Shown piece by piece: positions 16,615-24,220 of a stretch of DNA of 63,045 nt. A program made the position numbers and the translations under genes. Position 1 is the stretch's first letter; each line of letters opens with the position of its first letter. The notes below the pieces were generated by a model. It ran no database searches. It saw nothing but the letters and a program-made list of their open reading frames with translations, and was not told where the DNA came from. The DNA comes from Clostridia bacterium (lineage in GTDB: Bacteria; Bacillota; Clostridia; Christensenellales; Aristaeellaceae), in the NCBI GenBank assembly GCA_017549335.1, contig JAFYVB010000014.1, forward strand, positions 1 through 63,045. The letters run 5' to 3'.

Positions 16615-17778
16615 TTACGTGCCGTAAGAAGAATCGGTATTCACAAATACCTGTTCCGTTTTATCCTTGAGCACGGAAGCATCGATCCGCTTTTTCAGTT
16701 CTTCATAATACAGCGCTTCATCAAAGGGGATCTCCACCGTTTTCCCCAGGAAGGCGGAAAGATGCATGGCGTTTGACAGGGTCAGGCCGTTGATGCCCTC
16801 GCGGCCGTCGGCGATCATGGGCTCATCCCGCAGCACAGCCCCGGCAAAGGCATTGAGCACGCCCGGATGCTTGGGATGCGAGCCGTCCAGCTCCACGTCG
16901 ATCACTTCCATTTCCGGCTTGGCGAAGGGGTATTCATTGGCAGCGCTGAATTCGGGCTCGAAGGTTTTCAGCTTCCACATTTTCAGTTTTCCGCCTTCAG
17001 CCACCAGTTTTCCGCCCTCGCAGGTGATCTCAAAACGGTTGCTGCCCGGCACGTCGCCGGTGGTGGTGATAAACGTACCCGTCGCGCCGTTTTCATATTC
17101 CACGTACGCCGTTACGTCATCCTCCACTTCAATGCGGTGCCACTGACCGAATTTGAGGAAGGCGGTCACTTTTTTCGGCATGCCGCAGATCCAGCTCCAC
17201 AGATCCAGCTGGTGCGGGCACTGGTTGAGCAGCACGCCGCCGCCCTCGCCGCGCCAAGTGGCGCGCCAGTTGCCGGAATCGTAATAGGCCTGGGGACGGT
17301 ACCAGTCGGTAATGATCCAGCTGGTCCTGCGCAGCTGTCCCAGTTCACCGCTGTCCATGATCTCCTTCATTTTGCGGTACAGGCAGTTGGTGCGCTGGTT
17401 GAACATCATGCCGAACTTCACATTGCAGCGATCGGCTGCGGCGTTCATTTCGCGCACCTGCGCCGTGTATACGCCCGAGGGCTTTTCCACCATGGCATGC
17501 AGCCCGCGCTCCATGGCGGCAATGGCATAGCGGGGATGATCGTAGTGGGGCACCGCCACCAGAACGGAATCGATCAGGCCGGAATCCATCATTTCCTCGG
17601 CATTTTCAAAGCAGGCAATGCTGCCGCCCGATACCTCGCGCACAAAATCAAGGCGTTCCTTTTTCAGATCACAGGCCGCCGTCACTTCGATCTCGGGGCA
17701 TTTGCCTTCCAGAATATTATTCAGATGCGCCGTACCCATATTGCCGACGCCCAAAATACCCATGCGCAGCTTTTTCAT
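16615..17778 (-). CDS. Gfo/Idh/MocA-family oxidoreductase
   Basis: 387 residues. The Rossmann motif GILGVGNMGTAH (8-19) binds NAD(P). VEKPSG around residue 100 carries the conserved EKP lysine. The C-terminal substrate domain contains QCPHQLDLWSW, with the His that often acts with this Lys. Typical reaction: reversible oxidation of a sugar, inositol or glycoside hydroxyl. It sits with two TIM-barrel isomerase-like genes in one direction, so a sugar or polyol pathway is likely. AAGGAGGAG precedes the ATG. Confidence 0.88.
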   Translation of the reverse strand: MKKLRMGILGVGNMGTAHLNNILEGKCPEIEVTAACDLKKERLDFVREVSGGSIACFENAEEMMDSGLIDSVLVAVPHYDHPRYAIAAMERGLHAMVEKPSGVYTAQVREMNAAADRCNVKFGMMFNQRTNCLYRKMKEIMDSGELGQLRRTSWIITDWYRPQAYYDSGNWRATWRGEGGGVLLNQCPHQLDLWSWICGMPKKVTAFLKFGQWHRIEVEDDVTAYVEYENGATGTFITTTGDVPGSNRFEITCEGGKLVAEGGKLKMWKLKTFEPEFSAANEYPFAKPEMEVIDVELDGSHPKHPGVLNAFAGAVLRDEPMIADGREGINGLTLSNAMHLSAFLGKTVEIPFDEALYYEELKKRIDASVLKDKTEQVFVNTDSSYGT

Positions 17779-17788
17779 ATACTCCTCC

Positions 17789-18541
17789 TTATTTCAGGCC
17801 CAGTGAGTGCAGATAATCATAGCTCTTTTTCAGGCAGTCAAAGGGATTTTCCCCGTTGCAATGATCCTGCTCCACCAAAACAAATTCCGTCTTTGCGTCC
17901 TCGCAGGCGCTCAGCACCCGTTCAAAATCGATGGTGCCGCTGCCAACGGGCAGCATCCGATGCTCCTTGCCGGTGATGCCCATGTCCTTCAGATGAATGC
18001 AGGGCACGCGTCCGGCAAAATCCCGGATAACGCGGTCAGGCACCATGCCGCCGTACTGAATCCAGTAGGTATCCAGCGTAAAGCCCATCAGATCGGCGGC
18101 AAACGTATCGCGCATATCATAAATCACAGGCTTTCCGTTGGGCAGCTTTTCAAACTCCGCCCCATGATTGTGATACATAAACAAATGCCCCTGCTCCCTG
18201 AATTTCTCCATTACGGGCATATACTGCTCGCGGAAGGCGTCGTATTGCTCGCGGATGGATTTGAACGAGCCAAGGCCGATGTGCCTGCAGCCAAACAGCT
18301 GGTGCTTTTTTGCCACCTGCACGGGATCAGCCAGCATTTCCGCCGGCGAATAATGGGTCAATACGCACTTGAGATGATACTTATTGAGCATTTCCTGCAG
18401 CCATTCCCCTTCATAGGGGCAGGAGCCTGACATCTGCACAATTTCATAGCCCATGTCCGCAACCCGCTGAAAGGTTTCTTCAATGCCCTCATTCGTCTGG
18501 CAAAATTCCCGCACGGTATATAATTGTGCGCCGATCCTCAT
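17789..18541 (-). CDS. Sugar phosphate isomerase/epimerase-like TIM barrel (AP_endonuc_2)
   Basis: 250 residues starting MRIGAQLYTVREF behind AAAGGAG; the longer upstream frame is not translated. Metal-site features of the xylose-isomerase-like superfamily are present: MYHNHGAEF (His/Glu), LDTYWIQYGG (Asp), IHLKDM (His/Asp) and VLVEQDH (late Glu). Members include IolE, hydroxypyruvate isomerase, tagatose epimerase and 3-keto-glycoside lyases; the exact reaction is not readable. It sits 10 bases upstream of the oxidoreductase gene and shares its transcript. Confidence 0.82.
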   Translation of the reverse strand: MRIGAQLYTVREFCQTNEGIEETFQRVADMGYEIVQMSGSCPYEGEWLQEMLNKYHLKCVLTHYSPAEMLADPVQVAKKHQLFGCRHIGLGSFKSIREQYDAFREQYMPVMEKFREQGHLFMYHNHGAEFEKLPNGKPVIYDMRDTFAADLMGFTLDTYWIQYGGMVPDRVIRDFAGRVPCIHLKDMGITGKEHRMLPVGSGTIDFERVLSACEDAKTEFVLVEQDHCNGENPFDCLKKSYDYLHSLGLK

Positions 18542-18557
18542 TGGCAAATTGCTCCTT

Positions 18558-19388
18558 TCACACTCCGATAATGGCTTTGAGCGCCCGGGCCGCTGCATCA
18601 AAGGCCTCGTCCGCCGTGGCATAATCATTTCGTTTTTCAGGGTTTTCCTCCAGCGTTTTCAGCGCGCTGAAGGAGAATAAATGGGGCTCCAGCGTGATCA
18701 TGCTGCCGCCCATGGCAAGATACCGCCTGAGGATATCGGGCACGTGCCCCGCGCCCGCTCCGCAAGGAACGACCTTGCCGGAAGGCAGCGCGTCCTTGGC
18801 ATGGAAATACAGCACCCTGTCTTTGAGCAGTTCCCACGCCCGCAGCGCATCCACGCCGCACTGCACATAATTGGCAGGATCAAACACCGCACGGATCTCA
18901 GGGATCGCGTTATGAATCTTCAAACAGTTTTCGGGCGACCAGCCAAAGATGCCCTTTTCATTTTCATGGCAAAGCGTGATCCCTTCGGTCTTGGCGATCC
19001 GCTGCAGAATGCCCAGTTCGTCAATTACCCTGTTTTCAAATTCCTGCGTTTCTTCATCCGGCTTCATAAAATAGGAGAACATCCGCACGTTTTCCGCGCC
19101 GAGAATGTGGGCGATCTGTGCAATGTGCTCAAGCATCCGGGCATGTTCCCCGGCACGTTCCATGCTGATTTTCCCAATGGGCGAACCGATGGAGCGGCAG
19201 ACGACGCCGGCATCCTCCATGCGTTTTTTCAGTTCCCGGGCCTTATCCGGGGAAAGGCTTACCACATTCCCGCCTTCCACCGAGCGGATTTCAATGCCCT
19301 GCAGATCATTTCTTTTCAGCGCCTTCAGCTGCAGCGAAAAATCCTCGCCCGCTTCATCGGCAAAAGCCGCCAGATATATTTTATTCAT
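18558..19388 (-). CDS. Second sugar phosphate isomerase/epimerase-like TIM barrel
   Basis: 276 residues of the same superfamily as its neighbour but clearly different in sequence. Metal-site candidates are LCHENEKGIFG (His/Glu), AVFDPANYVQCG (Asp), YFHAKDA (His/Asp) and ITLEPHL (Glu). It is the first gene of a three-gene operon with its own promoter. Two different barrels beside one Gfo/Idh/MocA enzyme suggest consecutive steps on one substrate. AAAGGAGAG precedes ATG 19388. Confidence 0.82.
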   Translation of the reverse strand: MNKIYLAAFADEAGEDFSLQLKALKRNDLQGIEIRSVEGGNVVSLSPDKARELKKRMEDAGVVCRSIGSPIGKISMERAGEHARMLEHIAQIAHILGAENVRMFSYFMKPDEETQEFENRVIDELGILQRIAKTEGITLCHENEKGIFGWSPENCLKIHNAIPEIRAVFDPANYVQCGVDALRAWELLKDRVLYFHAKDALPSGKVVPCGAGAGHVPDILRRYLAMGGSMITLEPHLFSFSALKTLEENPEKRNDYATADEAFDAAARALKAIIGV

Positions 19389-19423
19389 AGCGTACTCTCC
19401 TTTGCAGGCACAAGCGTACCTCT

Positions 19424-19451
19424 ATTATATCAAGAAACGCCCGCATTTCAA
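19424..19451 (-). promoter_or_regulatory. Promoter of TIM-barrel/oxidoreductase operon
   Basis: Minus-strand TTGAAA (19446-19451), 16-base spacer, TATAAT (19424-19429). Confidence 0.65.
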
Positions 19452-19465
19452 CCTAAAGCCAACAT

Positions 19466-19500
19466 AAAAAAACCGGATCTGCCTTTGATCCGGTATAAAA
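19466..19500 (-). terminator. Rho-independent terminator
   Basis: Minus-strand stem ACCGGATC/GATCCGGT (19472-19494) followed by TTTTTTT, after the phosphatase gene. Confidence 0.85.
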
Positions 19501-19503
19501 AGG

Positions 19504-20085
19504 TTAAACCACATTCCAGCGTTTCAAATACCATGCGCCCTTATCAAAGCACACGATGCTCACCGCGCCGTTATCCGTACGCACGCGGTAGGGATGCATA
19601 TCAACGCCCAGAACATAATTAAGGATGGCCTTGGTGGTGCCGTCGTGACAGAAGATCGCCACGTTCCCCTCCACCGGGTTTTCCTCCAGCTTTTTCATGA
19701 ACTTCGCCACACGCGCGCAGTGCATCTGATGGCTTTCGCCGCCGTAGCGGGAATAATCTCTGCTTTCGGTGCAGCGTTTGTGGGCATCGCCGTATTTCAA
19801 AAGGGCGTCCTTGTGATAGGTGCCCGTCAGAATACCCGTGGAAATTTCACGAAGCAGCGGATCGGTTTCATAGACCGCGCCCGGCAGCGCCGTTTCGCAG
19901 GTCTGCATGGCGCGCTTGAGATCGCTGGAATACACTTTGGCAAATTCGATCCCCTTGAGCAGTTCCCCCGCCCTTGCGGCATCGGCAATTCCCTGAGCGG
20001 TCAGCGGCACATGCGCCCATCCCGAGTAGGTTCCGTTGAGGTTGGCTTCGCTCTGTCCGTGACGGACGATATACAGTTCCATCAT
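19504..20085 (-). CDS. Histidine phosphatase family protein (phosphoglycerate mutase-like)
   Basis: 193 residues. YIVRHGQSEAN carries the phospho-accepting His in the RHG motif, REISTG the acid, and FCHDGTTKAIL the second catalytic His. Such enzymes dephosphorylate or transfer phosphate on small metabolites or proteins; the substrate cannot be read here. Two ATGs compete (20085, 20082); AAAGGAG favours 20085. It follows the P-loop kinase gene after a 76-base gap without an obvious terminator, so it may belong to the DeoR transcript. Confidence 0.87.
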   Translation of the reverse strand: MMELYIVRHGQSEANLNGTYSGWAHVPLTAQGIADAARAGELLKGIEFAKVYSSDLKRAMQTCETALPGAVYETDPLLREISTGILTGTYHKDALLKYGDAHKRCTESRDYSRYGGESHQMHCARVAKFMKKLEENPVEGNVAIFCHDGTTKAILNYVLGVDMHPYRVRTDNGAVSIVCFDKGAWYLKRWNVV

Positions 20086-20161
20086 CTGCAAAAACTCCTT
20101 TCGGCAAACACCTATCTTTTTCTCTTAAAAATCCGTAAATCCTGCAGGGTTTTCCTTTTTT

Positions 20162-20656
20162 TCACAGCGCCGCAATCCTTTGGGCGGCAGCCGAAGGCGA
20201 TATATCGCTCACGTCGATCTTCACCGTGTCCATTTTTTCATACAAAGGCAGCCGCGCTGCGCTTCTTTCCAGAATATCCTGCGTCCGCAGACCCTTTTCT
20301 ATATCCTTCTCCAGCCGCTGCCGCAGGGCTTCCTCGCTGCAGACAAGGGAAATGCAATGTACGCGGCAGGCACGGGTATCAAGCGCGGAAAGGATATCTT
20401 CCACGATCTTTTGCTCATGCATCACCCAGCAGAAGATCACGTTTTCGTACGCGGAGCAGCCAAGGAAATTCCCCAGCGTGTGGCAGATATTATCCATGAC
20501 CATGGCCTTTGTTTCATCGTTTACCACAAAGGGATGGGCATCCCAGCACCAGTCGCCGTCCAGAAACACACTGCGGGGCAGCAGTCGCTTGAGCTGCTGC
20601 GATACCGTGGTTTTGCCAACGCCCATGGTACCGCCGATGAGGTACAGATTTTTCAT
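20162..20656 (-). CDS. P-loop nucleotide kinase-like protein
   Basis: 164 residues. GGTMGVGKTT (8-17) is a Walker A motif. LDGDWCWDAHPF resembles the Asp-containing substrate loop of small-molecule kinases, and RLEKDIEKGLR could be the lid. It looks like an AAA_18/AAA_33-type kinase for a small metabolite. It overlaps the DeoR gene by 4 bases (ATGA) with GGGAGG upstream, so the two are translated together. The DeoR partner suggests a sugar or nucleoside substrate; that is inference. Confidence 0.72.
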   Translation of the reverse strand: MKNLYLIGGTMGVGKTTVSQQLKRLLPRSVFLDGDWCWDAHPFVVNDETKAMVMDNICHTLGNFLGCSAYENVIFCWVMHEQKIVEDILSALDTRACRVHCISLVCSEEALRQRLEKDIEKGLRTQDILERSAARLPLYEKMDTVKIDVSDISPSAAAQRIAAL

Positions 20657-21375
20657 TGGTTTTCCTCCCAGGGCAGCTTCACGTTGCAGATGATCTCATC
20701 CACGTCCTCCCTGCCGCAGAGGGTGAACATTCGCTTTATGCCCAGCTTGGAGCCGTCACACAGAAAGATCTTCCTTTCGGCTCGGGAAAGCATCACGCGG
20801 CGCAGTGCCGTTTCCTCCTCCGATGCATCGCTGATGCGCCCGTCTTCCGATATGCCCTGACTGGAGAAAAAGCACTTGTCCGCATTGATGGAGCGCAGGT
20901 ATCTTTCGGCGCCTGCGCCGAAAAACAGGGCGTTCTGCGCGTTAAACAGCCCTCCCGTACAGTATAATTGCACGTCCGAAGGCAATTCATCGGAAAAGAT
21001 CCGCAGGTTGTTCGTGATGATCTTGATCCCCCGCTTTCCGCCCAGATATTTGATCATCCGGCGCACGGTGGAGGAGGCATCCAGCATCACGGTATCGCCG
21101 TCCCCGATCATTTCAGCCGCACGGCGTGCCAGTTCTTCCTTGATCTGAGAATGCTCGCTTTCCCGGAATCCCAGCGGCACCACGGCGTTATGGAATTTTT
21201 CCAGCACCACGCCGCCGTAAATGCGCCGCACCTGCCCCGCCTTTTCCAGCGCCTCCAGATCGCGGCGCACGGAGGCCTCGCTGATATAGAGCACTCCCGC
21301 CAGTTCACGAACGGTGGCCGTGCGCTTTTTTTCAAGATAGGAGAGGATCTTCTCCCTGCGTTCCATGATGATCAT
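20653..21375 (-). CDS. DeoR-family transcriptional regulator
   Basis: 240 residues. N-terminal winged helix (RREKILSYLEKKRTATVRELA...ISEASVRRDLEALEKAGQVRRIYGG), then a DeoR C-terminal sensor domain (DGDTVMLDASSTVRRMIKYL, IITNNLRI, YCTGG, FFSSQGIS, ILCDGSKLG-like). The sensor domain resembles a sugar-phosphate isomerase and usually binds a phosphosugar. Start at ATG 21375 behind GGGAGG. It is divergent from a GpsA-like gene across a 188-base region rich in repeats, which it probably controls. Confidence 0.9.
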   Translation of the reverse strand: MIIMERREKILSYLEKKRTATVRELAGVLYISEASVRRDLEALEKAGQVRRIYGGVVLEKFHNAVVPLGFRESEHSQIKEELARRAAEMIGDGDTVMLDASSTVRRMIKYLGGKRGIKIITNNLRIFSDELPSDVQLYCTGGLFNAQNALFFGAGAERYLRSINADKCFFSSQGISEDGRISDASEEETALRRVMLSRAERKIFLCDGSKLGIKRMFTLCGREDVDEIICNVKLPWEENQ

Positions 21376-21462
21376 TCGCCGCGCCTCCCATGCAACAATT
21401 TGAAAACTTTCGCAAACTTTTCCGCCGCAAAGATGATAAAGTTTCAAGTTTCATCCAATTAC

Positions 21463-21491
21463 TTGACGGAAACCCCGTATTATTATAGAAT
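21463..21491 (+). promoter_or_regulatory. Promoter of GpsA-like gene
   Basis: TTGACG (21463-21468), 17-base spacer, TAGAAT (21486-21491). Confidence 0.65.
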
Positions 21492-21504
21492 ATTTTCAGC
21501 ACTT

Positions 21505-21520
21505 TTGCAAACATTTGCAA
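21505..21520. promoter_or_regulatory. Candidate operator (DeoR?)
   Basis: Perfect inverted repeat TTGCAAA-CA-TTTGCAA about 14 bases downstream of the -10 of the GpsA-like gene, so placed to block transcription. AACTTT direct repeats 10 bases apart lie nearer the deoR gene (about 21403-21420). Confidence 0.5.
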
Positions 21521-21563
21521 CATTTTTCATCACATTTCCTGCACAGCGAAAGGAGTCATCGTT

Positions 21564-22610
21564 ATGGCTATCGTTACGATCATCGGCGCGGGCATGATGG
21601 GTTCCGCCCTGGCTTTCCCCTCCCGCGAAAACGGCCACGAAGTGCGTCTTGTGGGTACGCATCTGGACCGTGAAATCATTGAAACCAGCATCAAGACCGG
21701 CCGTCATCCCAAGTTCGTCAAGGATTTCCCCGCCGGTGTCAAATACTATCAGATCGAGGACGTGGACGCTGCCATCGCCGGCGCGGACTTCGTCATCGGC
21801 GGCGTCAGCTCCTTTGGCGTTGACTGGTTCGCCGACGTCATCCTGCCCAAGATCCCCGACGGCATGCCCCTTTTGACCGTGACCAAGGGTCTTTTCGATA
21901 CTGAGGACGGAAAGCTCTTGACCTATCCCGATCTGTGGCAGAAGAAGCTGGATGAGCTGGGCAAAAACGTGCCCCTCAACGCCATCGGCGGCCCCTGCAC
22001 CAGCTACGAACTGGTCGCCCACGATCAGACCGAAGTCGCCTTCTGCGGCAAGGATCTGAAGATCCTCGCCTACCTGCGCGACGTGATGAAGACCGATTAC
22101 TACCACATCTCCCTGTCCACCGACGTCATCGGCATCGAAAGCGCCGTCGCCCTCAAGAACGGCTACGCGCTGGGTATCGCCCTGACCATCGGCTTGAATC
22201 AGAAGGCCTTCGGCCTTGACAGCGAGCTGCATTTCAACTCTCAGGCTGCCGTTTTCGGTCAGGCTGTGAAGGAAATGTACCGCCTGCTGGAGTATCAGGG
22301 GGCTGCTTCTCTGGATAACATTTCCGTGGGCGCCGGCGATCTGTATGTGACCGTGTACGGCGGCCGTACCCGTCTGGTGGGCATTCTGCTGGGCCGCGGC
22401 ATGAACATCGACGAAGCCAAGGCCGAGCTCAACGGCGTGACGCTGGAGTCCCTGGTGGTTGCCGAGCGCGTTGCCCGCGCCGTCAAGGTGGCCGCCGGGA
22501 AGGGCATCCTCAACCCCGCCGATTTCCCGCTGCTCATGCACGTCAACGAAATTCTGGTGGACAAAAAGGAAGTCAACATTCCTTGGGAAGATTTCACCTT
22601 CGTCAAATAA
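21564..22610 (+). CDS. GpsA-like NAD(P)-dependent glycerol-3-phosphate dehydrogenase family protein
   Basis: 348 residues. The Rossmann motif is IIGAGMMGSALAF (6-18) and the middle matches GpsA (VTKGLFD, GGPCTSYELV). ESAVALKNGYALG holds the family's catalytic Lys. The end domain (VGAGDLYVTVYGGRTRLVG) matches GpsA's GxGDLxxTCxxxxSRN pattern only in part: the Cys is lost and RN becomes RL. It could act on another phospho-polyol instead of glycerol phosphate. AAAGGAG precedes the ATG. It is divergent from deoR. Confidence 0.82.
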   Translation: MAIVTIIGAGMMGSALAFPSRENGHEVRLVGTHLDREIIETSIKTGRHPKFVKDFPAGVKYYQIEDVDAAIAGADFVIGGVSSFGVDWFADVILPKIPDGMPLLTVTKGLFDTEDGKLLTYPDLWQKKLDELGKNVPLNAIGGPCTSYELVAHDQTEVAFCGKDLKILAYLRDVMKTDYYHISLSTDVIGIESAVALKNGYALGIALTIGLNQKAFGLDSELHFNSQAAVFGQAVKEMYRLLEYQGAASLDNISVGAGDLYVTVYGGRTRLVGILLGRGMNIDEAKAELNGVTLESLVVAERVARAVKVAAGKGILNPADFPLLMHVNEILVDKKEVNIPWEDFTFVK

Positions 22611-22623
22611 GCATCTGTCAGCA

Positions 22624-22656
22624 AAAGGCACTTTCAAACAGAAAGTGCCTTTTTTC
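22624..22656 (+). terminator. Rho-independent terminator
   Basis: Stem AAAGGCACTTT/AAAGTGCCTTT followed by T residues, after the GpsA-like gene. Confidence 0.85.
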
Positions 22657-22695
22657 ATGTCAATAATCTCTTGCTTTATGTCAATAATCTCTTGC
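22657..22695. repeat. Two tandem copies of an 18-base repeat
   Basis: ATGTCAATAATCTCTTGC occurs at 22657-22674 and, identically, at 22678-22695, a 21-base period (two helical turns). It lies between the terminator above and the next promoter. Confidence 0.9.
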
Positions 22696-22721
22696 AATAC
22701 GCTTTTCTAATCTTCCTTTAA

Positions 22722-22750
22722 TTGACTTTCCTTTTTCGTTGCACTATACT
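22722..22750 (+). promoter_or_regulatory. Promoter of M48 protease gene
   Basis: TTGACT (22722-22727), 17-base spacer, TATACT (22745-22750). Confidence 0.75.
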
Positions 22751-22799
22751 GAAATCACGCTGCAAAAGCCATTATCCCCCATACGAAAGGAGTTTTCCG

Positions 22800-24035
22800 A
22801 TGAGTTGGAAACTTGTCATCATCCTGTTTGCAGTCCTTACCGCGCTGTATTCTCTTCTGATCCACTATCTGCGTCTGCGCTCCGCCAAAATGCCCATCCC
22901 CGCCAATGTAAGCGACGTGTATGACCGTGCGGAATTCAAGCGCTGGAACGAATACAACACCGAAAAAGTACGCCTGAGCATCCTGAGTGAAATTGCCATG
23001 CTGCTGGTAACGTGCGTACTGCTGGCGCTGGACGCCCATGCCGCCTTTGCGAGCCTGTTCGGCTCCAACCTGTACCTGCAGACGTTTGCCGTGCTTTTGT
23101 TCCAGTCGCTGGTGATGCTGGTATTCGGCTGGGGCTTTGAATACTACGACACCATGAAGATCGAGGAAAAGTACGGCTTCAACCGCACCACCATGAAAAC
23201 CTTTATCCGCGACCAGTTTGTGAACCTGATCATCGGTCTGGTGTTCAACATGGCGCTCTCTGCCCTGCTGTGCGCGGTGCATCAGTGGCTGGGCGACAGC
23301 ATGGTGATCCTCTTTGCCGTGCTTCTGACGCTGATCGCCTTCTTCCTCGCCTTTATTTCTCCCGCCATCAGCCGTATTGAGAACAAATTCACTCCCCTTG
23401 AAGAAGGCGAACTGCGGGACAAGCTCACTGCGCTGCTGCAGAAAAACGGCTATCATGTACGTCAAATCGAAGTAATGGACGCCTCCCGCCGCACCACCAA
23501 TACCAATGCGTATTTCACCGGCATGGGCAAAACCAAGACCATCGTGCTGTATGACAATATGCTCAACCTCATGACCGCCGATGAGATCGTTGCCGTATTC
23601 GCCCACGAACTGGGACACGGTCTGCACAAGGACGTGACCAAGATGCAGCTGATGAACATGGGCAATATGCTGTTTATGGCGCTGTTTGCATGGCTGCTGG
23701 TGCGCACGGGCGCCGTTCATACCGCCTTCGGTTTTGACATGGTGAACTATGGCTTTGCCTTCCTGCTTTTGAACAACGTACTCATGCAGCTGCTCGCTCC
23801 CGTGCTGCAGCCGCTGCTGTATTCCTACAGCCGCTTTGCCGAATACCGCGCCGACCGTCAGGCAGTATCCGAAGGCTACGGCCCCGCCCTCGTAACCGCG
23901 CTGAAAAAGCTGACAAAAGACAATTTCAGCATTCTTGCGCCCCATCCGCTGCTGGTAACGCTTTGCTATTCCCATCCCCCCATGAGCCAGCGCATCGCCG
24001 CCATCGAAAAAGAAGCGGCAAAGCTGAATAAATAA
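22800..24035 (+). CDS. M48 family membrane metalloprotease (Ste24/CAAX protease 1-like)
   Basis: 411 residues with several membrane helices: one at the N-terminus (LVIILFAVLTALYSLLI), then about four between residues 60 and 190, and two around 290-330. The zinc motif VFAHELGHGLHKD (HExxH) sits near residue 270, and the third ligand lies in the later RFAEYRADRQAV segment (Glu). The layout of an N-terminal multi-helix domain followed by the HExxH domain matches Ste24 proteases. It probably degrades or clips membrane proteins. Start at ATG 22800 behind AAAGGAG. Confidence 0.9.
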   Translation: MSWKLVIILFAVLTALYSLLIHYLRLRSAKMPIPANVSDVYDRAEFKRWNEYNTEKVRLSILSEIAMLLVTCVLLALDAHAAFASLFGSNLYLQTFAVLLFQSLVMLVFGWGFEYYDTMKIEEKYGFNRTTMKTFIRDQFVNLIIGLVFNMALSALLCAVHQWLGDSMVILFAVLLTLIAFFLAFISPAISRIENKFTPLEEGELRDKLTALLQKNGYHVRQIEVMDASRRTTNTNAYFTGMGKTKTIVLYDNMLNLMTADEIVAVFAHELGHGLHKDVTKMQLMNMGNMLFMALFAWLLVRTGAVHTAFGFDMVNYGFAFLLLNNVLMQLLAPVLQPLLYSYSRFAEYRADRQAVSEGYGPALVTALKKLTKDNFSILAPHPLLVTLCYSHPPMSQRIAAIEKEAAKLNK

Positions 24036-24043
24036 ATCAAAGC

Positions 24044-24073
24044 AAGGCAGATGTAAAAGCATCTGCCTTTTTC
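24044..24073 (+). terminator. Rho-independent terminator
   Basis: Stem AGGCAGATG/CATCTGCCT followed by TTTTTC, after the M48 gene. Confidence 0.85.
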
Positions 24074-24119
24074 TCTGCGGGCGCACAGGCAAACAATCAG
24101 GAAAACGGCAAATTTTTTA

Positions 24120-24148
24120 TTGACTCCGCCTCCGCGAATTGATATTAT
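24120..24148 (+). promoter_or_regulatory. Promoter of CaCA antiporter gene
   Basis: TTGACT (24120-24125), 17-base spacer, TATTAT (24143-24148); an overlapping TATAAT lies slightly too far downstream. Confidence 0.6.
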
Positions 24149-24160
24149 AATAGGTAAGCT

Positions 24161-24197
24161 CCGAAGAAATGATACTTCGGACGGGCGTATCTGCCCG
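24161..24197 (+). promoter_or_regulatory. Double-hairpin 5' leader
   Basis: Two adjacent hairpins in the untranslated leader: CCGAAG/CTTCGG (24161-24180) and CGGGC/GCCCG (24182-24197). They end 9 bases before the AAGGAG ribosome site. No T-run follows, so this is not a terminator. It could affect translation or mRNA stability. Confidence 0.45.
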
Positions 24198-24220
24198 AAT
24201 ATACACGAAGGAGAATCGTG

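Noticed and set aside
22657-22695. CRISPR or phage attachment site at the 18-base tandem repeat
   Set aside because: Only two copies with a 3-base gap, no integrase, tRNA or cas genes nearby.
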